Assembly (NCBI GenBank): GCA_027533455.1
Contig: JAPZUC010000001.1
Span: 372,001 to 436,000 of the forward strand
DNA length: 64,000 nucleotides
From: Porphyrobacter sp.
GTDB lineage: Bacteria > Pseudomonadota > Alphaproteobacteria > Sphingomonadales > Sphingomonadaceae
Reading direction: 5' to 3'
In this document: positions 28,501 through 37,805 of the stretch, piece by piece
Numbering within the stretch: the first letter of the stretch is position 1
Layout of the letters: each line of letters begins with the position of its first letter
The notes under the pieces: generated by a model
What the model was told of the DNA's origin: nothing
The model's database searches: none
The model's input: only the letters and a program-made list of their open reading frames with translations
Translations under genes and position numbers: made by a program

Positions 28501-30232
28501 CGCTCTGCCCCGGTCGAGCTGGGACGATTACGACAAGGCGCTGATCTCCAAGGGCGGCGGCGTGTTCCCGCGCTCGGCCAAAGTGATCAAGCTCTCGAAG
28601 CAGGCCCGCTCGGCGCTCGGCATCGACGCCAAGGAGATCGAGCCCGAGGCGCTGATCACCGCGATCCTGCAAGCACCGGTCGATCTCCTCTGGTTCGGCG
28701 GGATCGGCACCTATGTGAAGGCTCCGCAGGAAAGCCACATCCAGGTGGGCGATCCGGCCAATGACGGATTGCGGGTCGACGCCACCGACATCCGCGCACG
28801 GGTCATCGGCGAGGGCGCGAATCTCGGCGTCACGCAGGCCGGGCGCATTGCCTTCTCGATGAAGGGCGGACGCATCAACACCGACTTCATCGACAATTCC
28901 GCCGGCGTCGATTGCTCGGACAACGAGGTCAACATCAAGATCGCGCTGGCCGCGGCAACCGCTTCGGGCAAGCTTGCGCCGAAGAAGCGCAACACCCTGC
29001 TCGCCAGCATGACCGACGAGGTCGCCGCGCTGGTGCTGGAGGACAACCGCTTGCAGGCGCTCGCGCTTTCGATTGCCGAGAGCGGCGGGCCGGCGGCAAC
29101 CGCGTCCTATGTGCGCCTGATCGAACGGCTGGAGGACATCGGCGATTTCGACCGCCGCACTGAAGGCGTGGCCGATGGCGAGACCCTGACGCGCCGCGCC
29201 GCGGACGGCCGCGGGCTGATGCGACCCGAACTTGCGGTGCTGCTGTCTTCTGCCAAGCTGGCCTTGCAGGCTGCGCTGGAAGCCAGCGACCTGCCGGATG
29301 ATCCGGTGCTTGAACCGCTGCTGATCGCGCGCTTCCCCTCGGCCATGCGCAAGACCTATGCCGACGAGATCCGCGGCCACCGGCTGCGGCGCGAGATGAT
29401 CGCGACCAGCCTCTCGAACCGCATCGTCAACCGGCTGGGCATGGTCCATCCCTTCGAACTCGCCGAGGAAGAAGGCGTGGGCCTTGCCGAGGTGGCTGCG
29501 GCCTTCGTGGTGGCCGAGCGCCTGTTCGGGCTTGAACCGCTGTGGCGCGAACTCGAATCCGCCGATATCCCTGAGGCGGCACGCCTTGCGCTGTTCGACC
29601 GGCTGGCGGCGGCGGTGGGCAATCTCATGTCCGACGTGCTGCGCACCGCCTCGGGCAAGGTCGCGGCGGGCGCGATGATCGGGCAGCTGGCCGAGGGCGT
29701 TACCGCGCTGGTGGCAGGCCGCGAAGAACTGCTGACCGAGGAACCGCGCGCCCGGTCCAAGGCGCTTCAGGCCGGCTTCGTCAGCATCGGTGCGCCCGAG
29801 GGTCTGGCGGCGAAGGTCGCCAACCTGTTCGATTTTGATGGCGCCGTGGGCCTTGCCCAGGCCGCGCTCGCAGGCGGGATCGAGCCGCTTTTGCTCACCC
29901 ACGCCTTCACCGATATCGGGACCGCGCTGGGCCTCGACTGGGCGCAGGGGACTGCGGCGCACATGAGCCCGTCCGACGTGTGGGAGCGGCTGCTGGTGTC
30001 GGGCCTCGCACGCGATTTCCAGCAGATGCGCATCGAGTTCCTGCGACGCCTCATGCAAGCCAAGGCAGGAAAGGCCGATCCGCGCGGGAGCGTGGCGGAA
30101 TGGGCGGCGCGCAATGCTGCCGGCGTTGCGCAGTTCCGCGCCATGATCGCCCGCGCACAAGCTCGCCCGCCCGTGGGTGCCGCCATGCTCGCGCAGATCG
30201 CGAGCCAGGCGCGCAATCTGCTGGAGCGTTAG
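25526..30232 (+). CDS. gdh: NAD-dependent glutamate dehydrogenase, ~180 kDa class
   Basis: At 1568 aa this is one of the giant NAD-glutamate dehydrogenases (GDH180 class). The N-terminal half (about 1-690) holds ACT-like regulatory modules. The catalytic core follows, with ARGGLRWSDRRDDFRTE and the substrate lysine region KNAVIVPTGAKGGF (about residues 770-815), then the Rossmann part VAGCGDMSGDVFGNGM. It oxidises glutamate to 2-oxoglutarate and ammonia, mainly catabolic in this class, and is allosterically regulated by amino acids in characterised members. The ATG is preceded by AGGAG at 6 bases. It is apparently monocistronic. Confidence 0.96.
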   Translation: MGSKTVAAPERTLPSRALIKALRLQLADSLLPGDAPVDPAALDEAAEWLTAAAAIRAPGEAIVQLESAAREKRHLRIAIVNDDQPFLVDSVAAAISALGLGIDRLLHPVVPVERDASGAITGIGKAGAHESLIYIETPRVDARQRRDLIEALQSALGDVHAAVSDWPAMQTAINADAAAVAAIDGEAGALLGWLGGGMLTQLGHMTRKRDGSTEARLGICRASAQDLLAEVSYARAFEWFDRHDAEGKLRAMLAIKSNLQSRVHRASPLDLFIVPVREGGTITALSIHAGLWTSAGMNERPGEVPVLRAMVSDLTRRLGFDPAGHNGKALVHAFTSLPNDLLTAFEPERVAHLVTAKMALIDRPRPRVITVPATLERHVFAFVWLPRDNLSTDVRLQIQAMLLASPGAALLDWSLSVESSSLALLRFLIDVRSCASLPDDAAIEAQLADLLRGWNEAVANHLADIEEEGRAATLASRYAPAFPTGYRLAYGPQEAARDIAKLRGLTLTEDEGHQPERAVRLYRLPADGRDTLRLKVYLHRGALALSDAVPAFENFGFRVVAEVPTYLTDPTLGSIHDFILTLPAGREAGALLDRAELIESALADVLNGVAEDDPFNRLIPAAGLLPREANWLRAIYRYLRQTGVSYTIYTVVDALAAAPQVTRAMVELFAAHHDPAFTGNREDAVAAAQNAFTRGLAKVTAINDDRLLRLYRAVMGAVLRTNAFAPAAAEALAFKLDSHLVPGLPKPVPWREIFVYSRRVEGIHLRSGAVARGGLRWSDRRDDFRTEILGLMKAQRVKNAVIVPTGAKGGFYPKQLPSPAIDREGWAAEGRAAYEIFIRTLLSVTDNIVDGRVVHPTCVEVLDGEDPYFVVAADKGTATFSDIANGIAQSRDFWLDDAFASGGSNGYDHKAMGITARGAWVSVQRHFREMGVDVQKDSITVAGCGDMSGDVFGNGMLLSKALKLVAAFDHRHIFIDPTPDPAASWKERARMFALPRSSWDDYDKALISKGGGVFPRSAKVIKLSKQARSALGIDAKEIEPEALITAILQAPVDLLWFGGIGTYVKAPQESHIQVGDPANDGLRVDATDIRARVIGEGANLGVTQAGRIAFSMKGGRINTDFIDNSAGVDCSDNEVNIKIALAAATASGKLAPKKRNTLLASMTDEVAALVLEDNRLQALALSIAESGGPAATASYVRLIERLEDIGDFDRRTEGVADGETLTRRAADGRGLMRPELAVLLSSAKLALQAALEASDLPDDPVLEPLLIARFPSAMRKTYADEIRGHRLRREMIATSLSNRIVNRLGMVHPFELAEEEGVGLAEVAAAFVVAERLFGLEPLWRELESADIPEAARLALFDRLAAAVGNLMSDVLRTASGKVAAGAMIGQLAEGVTALVAGREELLTEEPRARSKALQAGFVSIGAPEGLAAKVANLFDFDGAVGLAQAALAGGIEPLLLTHAFTDIGTALGLDWAQGTAAHMSPSDVWERLLVSGLARDFQQMRIEFLRRLMQAKAGKADPRGSVAEWAARNAAGVAQFRAMIARAQARPPVGAAMLAQIASQARNLLER

Positions 30233-30316
30233 GCAACCTCCAAACCATCAGGTTGACCCCCGGCCAATTTGCGGCACATCAAGGGCCGAGGGTCACCTGA
30301 AGGGCATAGCGACGGT

Positions 30317-31555
30317 ATGGCATCGACAAACCAGCACGCAGACGTCGTGATCGTCGGCACCGGCCACGGCGGGGCGCAGGCGGCGATCGCGCTGCGGCAG
30401 CACGGGCACGAGGGCTCGATCATGATGATCGGGCGCGACGATGCGCCGCCCTACGAACGCCCGCCGCTTTCCAAGGAATATCTCGCAGGCGACAAGGGCT
30501 TCGAGCGGATCATGATCCGTCCCGAAAAGTTCTGGGCCGAAAAGGACATTGCCTTGCGGCTCGGCGCGGCGGTGACTGCGATCGATCCGCACGCGCATCG
30601 CCTGACCCTGTCGGACGGAGGTCATGTCACCTACCGCAAGCTGATCTGGTCGGGCGGCGGCGATCCGCGCCGGTTGCCGGTGCCCGGTGCGGTGCTGCCG
30701 GGTGTGTTCTATGTCCGGGACAAGGCCGATGCCGACGCGATGATGCGCGCGCTCGAGAACGGCGCCAAGCGCGCCGTGGTGATCGGCGGCGGCTATATCG
30801 GGCTCGAGGCGGCGGCCGTGCTGCGCAAACTCGGCTGCGAGGTGGTGCTGGTGGAGATGCTCCCCCGCCTGCTCGCGCGCGTGGCGGGCGAGGAATTGTC
30901 GACCTTCTATGCCGAGGAGCACCGCCGGCAGGGGGTCGACGTGCGGCTCTCCACCGGCGTCCAGGCCGTGCTGGGAGACGACAAGGTGACCGGCGTCCGG
31001 CTCGATTCGGGCGAGGACGTTCCCTGTGACATGGTCATCGTCGGCATCGGTGTGGTCCCCGCGGTCGCGCCGCTGATCGCGGCCGGCGCGGCAGGTTCCA
31101 ACGGGGTCGACGTGGACTTCTGCTGCCGCACCACTCTGGACGATATCTACGCCATCGGTGACTGCGCTGCCCACGCCAATGATTTCGCCGATGGCGCGGT
31201 GATCCGGCTCGAATCGGTGCAGAACGCGCACGACATGGCGAACACGGTCGCCAAGGCGATCATGGGTGAGAAGGAGCCCTATCACGCGCTGCCGTGGTTC
31301 TGGTCGAACCAGTATGACCTGAAGCTCCAGACCGCTGGCCTCAGCCTCGGCTTCGACCAGACTGTGCTGCGCGGCGATCCCGAGACTCGCAAGTTCACGG
31401 TGGTCTACCTCAAGGGCGGCAAGCCCATCGCCTTCGACTGCGTTGGTACGATGAAGGACTATGTGCAGGCGCGGAAGCTGCTGGAGAGCGGGGCGGGGAA
31501 GATTGATCCGGCGCTGCTGGCCGATCCCGCAGTGGCAATCAAAGACCTGATCTGA
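30317..31555 (+). CDS. FAD-dependent NAD(P)H reductase of the ferredoxin/rubredoxin reductase type
   Basis: At 412 aa, the N-terminal FAD dinucleotide fold is [14 protein letters not shown] and the second NAD(P)H Rossmann motif is [16 protein letters not shown] (about residue 155). The later FAD motif IYAIGDCA and a reductase C-terminal domain ([16 protein letters not shown]) are typical of putidaredoxin, rhodocoxin and rubredoxin reductases. These pass electrons from NADH to a small ferredoxin feeding a P450 or dioxygenase. The two P450 genes in this window are candidate end users, though no ferredoxin gene is here. ATG 30317 was chosen; upstream codons are not conserved-looking. Confidence 0.9.
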   Translation: MASTNQHADVVIVGTGHGGAQAAIALRQHGHEGSIMMIGRDDAPPYERPPLSKEYLAGDKGFERIMIRPEKFWAEKDIALRLGAAVTAIDPHAHRLTLSDGGHVTYRKLIWSGGGDPRRLPVPGAVLPGVFYVRDKADADAMMRALENGAKRAVVIGGGYIGLEAAAVLRKLGCEVVLVEMLPRLLARVAGEELSTFYAEEHRRQGVDVRLSTGVQAVLGDDKVTGVRLDSGEDVPCDMVIVGIGVVPAVAPLIAAGAAGSNGVDVDFCCRTTLDDIYAIGDCAAHANDFADGAVIRLESVQNAHDMANTVAKAIMGEKEPYHALPWFWSNQYDLKLQTAGLSLGFDQTVLRGDPETRKFTVVYLKGGKPIAFDCVGTMKDYVQARKLLESGAGKIDPALLADPAVAIKDLI

Positions 31556-32600
31556 GCCGGGTCAGCGCCCATTCCGCCGCCTCGGCGACCACGGGCTCCG
31601 GGTCTGCGGTTAACGCATGCACTTGTGCGGTTAGCGCCGCGTTGCCGCTGTTGCCTGCTGCATAAAGGCAATTACGGATAAACCTGTCCCGCCCGATGCG
31701 CTTGATCGGCGAGCCGGAGAAGAGCGCTCTGAACCCCGCATCGTCGAGCGCCAGTAATTCTCCCAAGCGCGGCGCGACCAGTTCGGCGCGGGGGAGGAAT
31801 TCGCGGATCGCCTGCGCCTCGCTGGCAAACTTGTTCCACGGGCAGACCGCAAGGCAATCGTCGCAGCCGTAGATGCGGTTGCCCAGCGCTGCGCGGAATT
31901 CCTCGGGCACCGGGCCCTTGTGTTCGATGGTGAGATAGGAAATGCAGCGCCGCGCATCGAGCTGATAAGGGGACGGGAATGCGTTTGTCGGGCAGGCGTC
32001 CATGCAGGCGTGGCAGCTTCCGCACTGGTCGCGGTGCGGCTCTGCCGGGTCGAGGTCGAGGGTGGTGTAGATCGCGCCCAGAAACAGCCAGCTGCCATGG
32101 GTCGGGCTGACCATGTTGGTGTGTTTGCCCTGCCAGCCGATCCCCGCCGCCTCGCCCAGCGGTTTTTCCATCACCGGGGCGGTGTCGACGAAGACTTTCA
32201 CGCCCGCGCCCGGCACCTCGGCCACCAGCCAGCGGGCAAGCGCCTTGAGGCGCTTCTTCACCACGTCGTGATAGTCCTTGCCTTGGGCATAGACAGAAAT
32301 CCGGGCGTGATCGGACGAGCCTTCCAGTGCGAGCGGATCATTCGCGGGAGCATAGCTCATGCCCAGCGCAATCACGCTGTGGGCCTCGGGCCACAGGCCC
32401 TGGGGGGAGCGGCGGTGTTCGAGCCGCGCCTCCATCCACTCCATCGACCCGTGGTTGCCCTCGCCCAGCCATCGCTCCAGCCGGGCGCTGCGCAAGGGGT
32501 CTTCGCCTGCGCTCGCAAACCCGCACGCGGCAAAGCCCAGCGCCGCCGCCTCCCCGGCGATCCGCGCCGCAAGATCATCTCTTGCCGGGGCATTTACCAT
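31539..32600 (-). CDS. queG: Epoxyqueuosine reductase QueG
   Basis: This 353-aa cobalamin-dependent iron-sulfur enzyme performs the last step of queuosine synthesis, reducing epoxyqueuosine in tRNA. Two [4Fe-4S] clusters are visible: [16 protein letters not shown] and, with C-DDC spacing, [15 protein letters not shown]. The N-terminal cobalamin domain has [19 protein letters not shown] short HEAT-like tail (residues 310-350) contacts tRNA in characterised members. The gene overlaps the 3' end of the convergent flavoprotein gene by 17 bases. Other que genes are not in the window. Confidence 0.95.
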   Translation of the reverse strand: MVNAPARDDLAARIAGEAAALGFAACGFASAGEDPLRSARLERWLGEGNHGSMEWMEARLEHRRSPQGLWPEAHSVIALGMSYAPANDPLALEGSSDHARISVYAQGKDYHDVVKKRLKALARWLVAEVPGAGVKVFVDTAPVMEKPLGEAAGIGWQGKHTNMVSPTHGSWLFLGAIYTTLDLDPAEPHRDQCGSCHACMDACPTNAFPSPYQLDARRCISYLTIEHKGPVPEEFRAALGNRIYGCDDCLAVCPWNKFASEAQAIREFLPRAELVAPRLGELLALDDAGFRALFSGSPIKRIGRDRFIRNCLYAAGNSGNAALTAQVHALTADPEPVVAEAAEWALTRLRSGL

Positions 32601-32647
32601 TTTCGGAGAGGCTCCCGTTTAATCCTGTCGGCTAACCGCGTAAGGCT

Positions 32648-33658
32648 ATGGATATGGCGGTAAGCGATCAGAGCCTTTCGGGCAATCGAGCGGAGGGCTC
32701 CAGCGCCATTCCGGCAGACGCACGCCCCCTCGCCATCGAGGCGCGCGGGCTGGTCAAGAGCTTCGACGGCACACGTGCGGTCGACGGGGTGGATATTTCC
32801 GTCCCCGAAGGCGCGATCTACGGGATCCTCGGGCCGAACGGCGCAGGCAAGACCACGACGCTGCGGATGCTGCTCGGCATCATCGACCCGGACGAGGGTG
32901 TGCGCCGGGTATTCGGCCATGATCGCCCGCATGATATCGGCCGGTTGATCGGCTACCTGCCGGAAGAGCGCGGGCTCTATCCCACGATGAAATGCATCGA
33001 AGCGATCGCCTTCATGGGCGCGCTGCGCGGCTTGCCGCTGAAGGACGGGCGCAAGCGCGCCGCCGAACTGCTCGAACGCCACGGCCTCGGCCATGCGGCC
33101 GACCGTCAGATCCGCCAGCTGTCCAAGGGGATGGCGCAGACCGTCCAGCTGCTCGGCACGCTGGTTCATCAGCCGCGGCTGGTGGTGCTGGACGAGCCGT
33201 TCTCGGGGCTCGACGCGATCAACCAGGGCAAGCTCGAATTGATGATCCGTGCGCTGGCCGATGACGGCGTCACGGTGATATTCTCGACCCATGTCATTCA
33301 CCATGCCGAACGCCTGTGCGAGGGCGTGGCGATCATCGCCGGGGGCAAGGTGCCCTATGCGGGCAGTGTCGAGGCGGCGCGTGACCGGATCGCGGCGCAG
33401 GTGCGGCTGGAAACCCGCGCCCGCGAGGGCGCGTGGCTTTCGTTCCTGCCGCCCGACACCCGCCGTAACGGTGATTTCTTCCAGTTTCCGCTGCCCGCAT
33501 GCGGGATCGAACCGCTGCTGAAAGGCCTGATCGACGGTGAGGCAGGTATCCTTTCGCTCTCGATCGAGCGGGCAGGGCTGCATGATGCCTTTGTCGCCAT
33601 CGCGGGCGAGGCCGCCGCGCGCCAGCTGCAAGCCGATGCCGAAGGGGACCGCGCATGA
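32648..33658 (+). CDS. ABC transporter ATP-binding protein (ABC-2/NatA type)
   Basis: This is a 336-aa ATPase with Walker A GPNGAGKTT (about residue 63), a variant signature QLSKGMAQTVQ, Walker B LVVLDEPFSGLD and switch histidine in STHVIHHAE. A DUF4162-like C-terminal region follows, as in NatA-type ATPases. It energises the permease encoded by the next gene, which overlaps it by ATGA. Such pairs export ions, drugs or lipids; no substrate can be assigned. It is divergent from queG with a 47-base spacer. Confidence 0.94.
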   Translation: MDMAVSDQSLSGNRAEGSSAIPADARPLAIEARGLVKSFDGTRAVDGVDISVPEGAIYGILGPNGAGKTTTLRMLLGIIDPDEGVRRVFGHDRPHDIGRLIGYLPEERGLYPTMKCIEAIAFMGALRGLPLKDGRKRAAELLERHGLGHAADRQIRQLSKGMAQTVQLLGTLVHQPRLVVLDEPFSGLDAINQGKLELMIRALADDGVTVIFSTHVIHHAERLCEGVAIIAGGKVPYAGSVEAARDRIAAQVRLETRAREGAWLSFLPPDTRRNGDFFQFPLPACGIEPLLKGLIDGEAGILSLSIERAGLHDAFVAIAGEAAARQLQADAEGDRA

Positions 33659-34938
33659 TCGACACCGCAATCCGCCCCCGCCTCTCGGCGCTCGAAGCCG
33701 CGTGGGTCATCGCCCGGCGCGATTTCGTCGCGGTGCTGTTCAGCCGCGCTTTCCTGTTCTTCCTGCTCGGACCGCTGTTCCCGGTGATCGTCGGCGGGCT
33801 TGCCGGCAGCATCGGCGGCGAAGTGCAGCGCGATGCCGTGAGCGTCGAGGTGGGCCTCGCCATGAGCGCGGAGGATAACGCCGCGATGCTGGCTGCGGGC
33901 GAGCGCTTGTCCGGCCAGCTCGGCGGCGCGCTGCCATTGCTGCGCCCCGTGTCCGAAGCAGCGGCCAATGCCGGCTTCGACGCACGCGCCTTCATGGAAG
34001 CGAAGCGCGGCAATTATGCGGCCATCGTCACCGGCACGCTGGCCGCGCCGGAACTGGTGGGCACCGACGGGCAGATCGCTCGCTGGCAGGGTCCGATCGG
34101 GCTGGTCGCCAGCCAGGCGATGGAGGCCAAACCCGCCGCTTTCCCGAGTGTTGCCACCCAATCGGTTACCACCAGCGCAGCGTCGGAACGCTCGACCCGG
34201 GTTCAGACCGCGCAGATCGCGCAGATGCTGCTGTTCCTGCTGACGATGCTGCTCGCCGGAATGGTGCTGTCGAATCTCGTCGAGGAAAAGGCGAACAAGA
34301 TCATCGAAATCCTCGCCGCCGCGATTCCGATGGATGCGGTGTTCATGGGCAAGCTGTTTGCCATGCTCGCGGTTTCCTTCGTGGGCATCGCGGTGTGGGG
34401 GACCGTGGCCTGGGGCCTGTGGGCTGCGGGCGGCGATGCGATCATGCAGGTGACCGGGTTCGATCCGGCGCGCCTCCCCGCGCCTGCCGTCGGCTGGCCG
34501 CTGTTCGCGGTGCTGGGGGTAATTTACTTCGCGATGGCCTATCTGTTGCTGGGCGCGCTGTTCCTCACCATCGGTTCGATGGCGACATCGGTGCGCGAGG
34601 TGCAAACCCTGTCGATGCCGGTCACCATGATGCAATTGATGGTGTTCTTCCTTGCCGCCTACACTATCAAGCAGCCCGGTTCATCGCTGGAGCTGGCGGC
34701 GATCGCTTTCCCGCTGTCGTCGCCCTTCGCGATGCTGGCGCGGGCAGCGCTTGAGCCCGAAGTTTGGACCCATGCGCTCGCGATTGTCTGGCAGGCGGCG
34801 GCGGTGCTGGTGCTGGTCAAGGGCGGCTCGATGCTGTTCCGCAAGCGGGTGATGAAATCGGGCGGAGCGGGGCGCGACTCCAAAATGAAGAAGGCCGGAC
34901 TGTTCGGCGCAGAGGCGGGCCAGATAATCCGTCCCTGA
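33655..34938 (+). CDS. ABC-2 type transporter permease
   Basis: The 427-aa membrane protein has one N-terminal membrane helix (residues 30-50), a ~130-residue extracytoplasmic domain, and then five or six helices in the C-terminal half. VEEKANKIIEILAAAIPMD is the coupling-helix motif of the NatB/ABC2_membrane_3 family. Start ATG overlaps the ATPase stop by four bases. Together with the preceding gene it forms a complete homodimeric exporter in the inner membrane. Confidence 0.92.
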   Translation: MIDTAIRPRLSALEAAWVIARRDFVAVLFSRAFLFFLLGPLFPVIVGGLAGSIGGEVQRDAVSVEVGLAMSAEDNAAMLAAGERLSGQLGGALPLLRPVSEAAANAGFDARAFMEAKRGNYAAIVTGTLAAPELVGTDGQIARWQGPIGLVASQAMEAKPAAFPSVATQSVTTSAASERSTRVQTAQIAQMLLFLLTMLLAGMVLSNLVEEKANKIIEILAAAIPMDAVFMGKLFAMLAVSFVGIAVWGTVAWGLWAAGGDAIMQVTGFDPARLPAPAVGWPLFAVLGVIYFAMAYLLLGALFLTIGSMATSVREVQTLSMPVTMMQLMVFFLAAYTIKQPGSSLELAAIAFPLSSPFAMLARAALEPEVWTHALAIVWQAAAVLVLVKGGSMLFRKRVMKSGGAGRDSKMKKAGLFGAEAGQIIRP

Positions 34939-34951
34939 TTGCAACCCATAT

Positions 34952-34965
34952 TGACATCGCTGTCA
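34952..34965. promoter_or_regulatory. Palindrome overlapping a -35-like box upstream of CYP153 gene
   Basis: TGACATCGCTGTCA is a 5+5 inverted repeat with a 4-base centre. It overlaps the TTGACA at 34951-34956, which could be a -35 element for the P450 gene starting at 35032. This size and symmetry fit a TetR- or GntR-type operator. No regulator gene is adjacent, so the ligand is unknown. Confidence 0.45.
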
Positions 34966-35031
34966 GTTAGGGCAGATTGCGACTCGTATCGGAGCAGCCC
35001 GTAACAGAGGCCGCCTGACGGGAGAGACACA

Positions 35032-36384
35032 ATGGCCACGATCGCCCCTGCCACGCCCGGAATCCAGCGCCCGCAGGTGCGGCGCGAGCCTTCGTCCTAC
35101 GATGCGCTGAAGGCTCACTTCGCCGAACACCCCGAGGAGCGCCTCCGGCACACCCATCCGTGGGATGTCAGCCGGTCCGACATCTTTTTCGAGGACAAGT
35201 GGCAGCCGATCTTCGCCGAGATGCGCAAGGCGGGCCAGCTTCACTGGATTCCCGAAAGCCCGTTCGGCCCCTATTGGGCGGTGGTCGGCCACAAGGCGAT
35301 CCAGCATATCGAGGCGCTGCCCGAAACCTTCTCGTCGAGCTGGGAGCATGGCGGCATCACCATCCTCAACCGCCTCTCGGACGAAGAGCTGGCCGACGCC
35401 AATATCGAGCGTCGCGAGCTGCCGATGTTTATCGCCATGGACCGCCCGCAGCACACCGGTCAGCGCCGCACCGTCGCGCCCAAGTTCACGCCTACCGCGA
35501 TTACCGACATGGAAGCGGAGATCCGCGCCCGCACCGGCGAGCTTCTGGACTCGCTGCCGCGCGGTGAGGTGTTCGACTGGGTCGATACGGTCTCGATCGA
35601 GCTCACCACCGGGATGCTCGCAATCCTGTTCGGCTTCCCTTGGGAAGACCGTCGCTTGCTCACCTTCTGGTCGGACTGGGCGGGGGATACCGAACTGGGT
35701 GCGGTGCGCTCGCTTGACGAGACCCGCTGGGGCATCCTTCAGGAAATGGCGGCCTATTTCCAGACGCTCTGGATCGAACGCACGATGGACAAGGAGCCGG
35801 GCAGCGATCTCATCTCGATGATGATCCACTCGCCGGCGATGAACCAGATGCGGCCCGAGGAATTCATGGGCAATCTCGTGCTGCTGATCGTGGGCGGCAA
35901 CGATACCACCCGCAACACCATGAGCGGCATCATCCACGCGCTCGACAAGTTCCCCGACCAGCGCAAGCTTTACGAGGAACAGCCCGAACTGATCCCCAAT
36001 GCGGTGCAGGAAATTCTGCGGATGCAGGTGCCGCTTGCGCATATGCGCCGCACCTGCACCGAGGATACCGAAGTGTTCGGGCAGACCATCAAGGCGGGCG
36101 ACAAGGTGGTGCTGTGGTATATCAGCGCCAACCGCGACGCGGACGTTTTCGAAAACCCTGACAAGCTCGACATCACGCGGGAAAACGCCCGCCGCCACCT
36201 CGCATTTGGTTACGGCATCCATCGCTGCGTCGGCGCGCGGCTGGCGGAATTGCAGCTGAAGGTGCTGCTGGAGGAAATGCACAAGCGCCGGATGCGCGTG
36301 CATGTGGCGGGTGATGTCGAGCGGGTGCGCGCCAACTTCGTCCACGGCTTCCGCAAGCTCGAGGTCGAGATCACGACGTTCTGA
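35032..36384 (+). CDS. Cytochrome P450 of the CYP153 type (alkane/fatty-acid terminal hydroxylase)
   Basis: At 450 aa, the I-helix motif LLIVGGNDTTRN (about 284-295), K-helix E327-R330 and heme loop HLAFGYGIHRCVG with Cys399 match CYP153. So do the N-terminal FGPYWAVVGH and MFIAMDRPQH segments. CYP153 enzymes are soluble class I P450s that hydroxylate the terminal carbon of medium-chain alkanes and fatty acids. They are common in marine Sphingomonadales. Redox partners are normally a ferredoxin and ferredoxin reductase; none is adjacent, but the flavoprotein at 30317-31555 is a candidate. A palindromic operator lies upstream. Exact chain-length preference cannot be read from sequence. Confidence 0.9.
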   Translation: MATIAPATPGIQRPQVRREPSSYDALKAHFAEHPEERLRHTHPWDVSRSDIFFEDKWQPIFAEMRKAGQLHWIPESPFGPYWAVVGHKAIQHIEALPETFSSSWEHGGITILNRLSDEELADANIERRELPMFIAMDRPQHTGQRRTVAPKFTPTAITDMEAEIRARTGELLDSLPRGEVFDWVDTVSIELTTGMLAILFGFPWEDRRLLTFWSDWAGDTELGAVRSLDETRWGILQEMAAYFQTLWIERTMDKEPGSDLISMMIHSPAMNQMRPEEFMGNLVLLIVGGNDTTRNTMSGIIHALDKFPDQRKLYEEQPELIPNAVQEILRMQVPLAHMRRTCTEDTEVFGQTIKAGDKVVLWYISANRDADVFENPDKLDITRENARRHLAFGYGIHRCVGARLAELQLKVLLEEMHKRRMRVHVAGDVERVRANFVHGFRKLEVEITTF

Positions 36385-36469
36385 GCCGACCGGCACGGTT
36401 GAAACTTCGGGGGAAGTAGCGACGTAAAAGAGGGGCGGGCTTGATGCCCCCCGATACGGAGACACCCCG

Positions 36470-36970
36470 ATGCGCCTGCCGATCCTCAGCCGCCGCCGCC
36501 TGATTGCCGCCAGCGCCGCCACGGCCGCGGCCCTGCCATTCGTCAGCGCCTGCGGTGCCTCTCCCGCCGAGGCCAAGACCTTCCCCAAGGGCAAGACCGA
36601 CGCGGAGTGGAAGAAGCTCCTTACCCGCGACCAGTATTACGTGTTGCGGCAGGCCGGGACGGAGCGCGCTTTCACCTCGCCGCTTAACAAGGAAAAGCGC
36701 AAGGGCACCTTCGTTTGCGCCGCCTGTGCCAACCCGCTTTATGCCTCGACGACCAAGTATGACAGCGGCACCGGCTGGCCGAGCTTCTGGCAGGCGATCG
36801 ACAAGGGGGCCGTTCGCACTTCTACCGATTACCTGATCGGCTATGCCCGCACCGAGGTCCACTGCGCGGACTGCGGCGGGCATCTGGGGCATATTTTCGG
36901 TGACGGGCCGAAACCCACCGGCAAGCGCCACTGCATCAATGGCGCCGCGCTGAAATTCGTTCCCTCCTGA
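36470..36970 (+). CDS. msrB: Peptide-methionine (R)-S-oxide reductase MsrB, exported
   Basis: The 166-aa precursor begins with a Tat-like RR signal ([18 protein letters not shown]) that ends in VSACG, so it may be a lipoprotein. The MsrB domain follows, with both zinc CxxC pairs (FVCAACANP and [10 protein letters not shown]) and the catalytic cysteine in [11 protein letters not shown]. It reduces the R form of methionine sulfoxide in proteins. Export means it repairs periplasmic or envelope proteins; the window also encodes an exported MsrA. No membrane electron donor (MsrQ-like) is visible nearby. Confidence 0.93.
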   Translation: MRLPILSRRRLIAASAATAAALPFVSACGASPAEAKTFPKGKTDAEWKKLLTRDQYYVLRQAGTERAFTSPLNKEKRKGTFVCAACANPLYASTTKYDSGTGWPSFWQAIDKGAVRTSTDYLIGYARTEVHCADCGGHLGHIFGDGPKPTGKRHCINGAALKFVPS

Positions 36971-36979
36971 GGCTCGGGC

Positions 36980-37642
36980 CTAGGGGGTAGGGGTGGCGCT
37001 ATCGTCCAGCAGCGCCGGAGCCTGGAGCAGCGCTGCCATGCGCGCGAAATCGCCCAGCGTGAAGGTGTCGTCGAACACCACGCCATAGTGATTGTCACGC
37101 CGCCAGCGCACCTTTGCGCGCACTTCGCGCTGCTTGGTGCCGGAAAGATCGGGCATCGCGATCCGGACGGTCTGGTCGATCGCCAGCAGCCCGTCGCAGG
37201 TCAGCCGCGCGCCTTGCTCCGAAAAGTTCTCGACCACCGCATTGAATTTGCCGGCCAGAATGCTCACGGTAACCGGGAAACACAGCCCGAGCCGGAGCCC
37301 GCGCTTGGGATACTCGGCCGATTCGTGGACGAGACGTTCGACATCCACCCCTTGCGCGAAAGTGAAGCCGGCCTCGTTGCCACGGTCCCATACCCGAGTG
37401 ACCTCGTAAACCGCGCCAGCGGGCATGTGCAGCGCGAAGTCCTTGCAGGCCGGCAGGCTGTGGAACAGCCGCACGCTGACGCCGGTTCCGGATACATCAC
37501 GGATAACACAGACAAATTCGCCTTGCGCCGACACCAGCTTGGCCGCGCGGATCAGCAGCGTAAAGCGCGGTGCGGCGCGCTGGTCAGCGCCTTCACCCTC
37601 GGCAGTCGGCTCGAGACGAGCCCGATTCGTCGCTTGATCCAT
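36980..37642 (-). CDS. PilZ domain protein, 220 aa
   Basis: Two beta-barrel PilZ-like repeats are seen. The first begins RAAPRFTLLIRAAKLV with VIRDVSGTGVSVRL, the second RGLRLGLCFPVTVSIL with VENFSEQGARLTC. PilZ domains bind cyclic di-GMP through RxxxR and (D/N)xSxxG; here RFTLLIR and DVSGTG are close to consensus only in the first repeat, while the second keeps NFSEQG but lacks a clear arginine pair. It may therefore bind one ligand or act as an adaptor. ATG 37642 was chosen over 37714 for lack of conserved upstream sequence. It is convergent with msrB. Confidence 0.82.
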   Translation of the reverse strand: MDQATNRARLEPTAEGEGADQRAAPRFTLLIRAAKLVSAQGEFVCVIRDVSGTGVSVRLFHSLPACKDFALHMPAGAVYEVTRVWDRGNEAGFTFAQGVDVERLVHESAEYPKRGLRLGLCFPVTVSILAGKFNAVVENFSEQGARLTCDGLLAIDQTVRIAMPDLSGTKQREVRAKVRWRRDNHYGVVFDDTFTLGDFARMAALLQAPALLDDSATPTP

Positions 37643-37805
37643 GATCGGTGTCCCAACCCGACAGCCCCTGATCCTGGCACTGGCGAGACTTGCGTGAAAA
37701 CGGATATGTCCCACGCTTCCGATGAGAAATTACGGGGAAGGCGTTAAAGGGGAGCTAATGAAATCCCGCAGGATGCCTCGGGCATTTGACTGGGCAGATA
37801 GCGTG

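Noticed and set aside
26876..30160. A 1094-aa open frame antisense to the glutamate dehydrogenase gene
   Set aside because: It is the reverse-strand shadow of the GDH codon pattern. It has no recognisable domain and its composition is typical of antisense frames (His, Arg, Gln, Gly).
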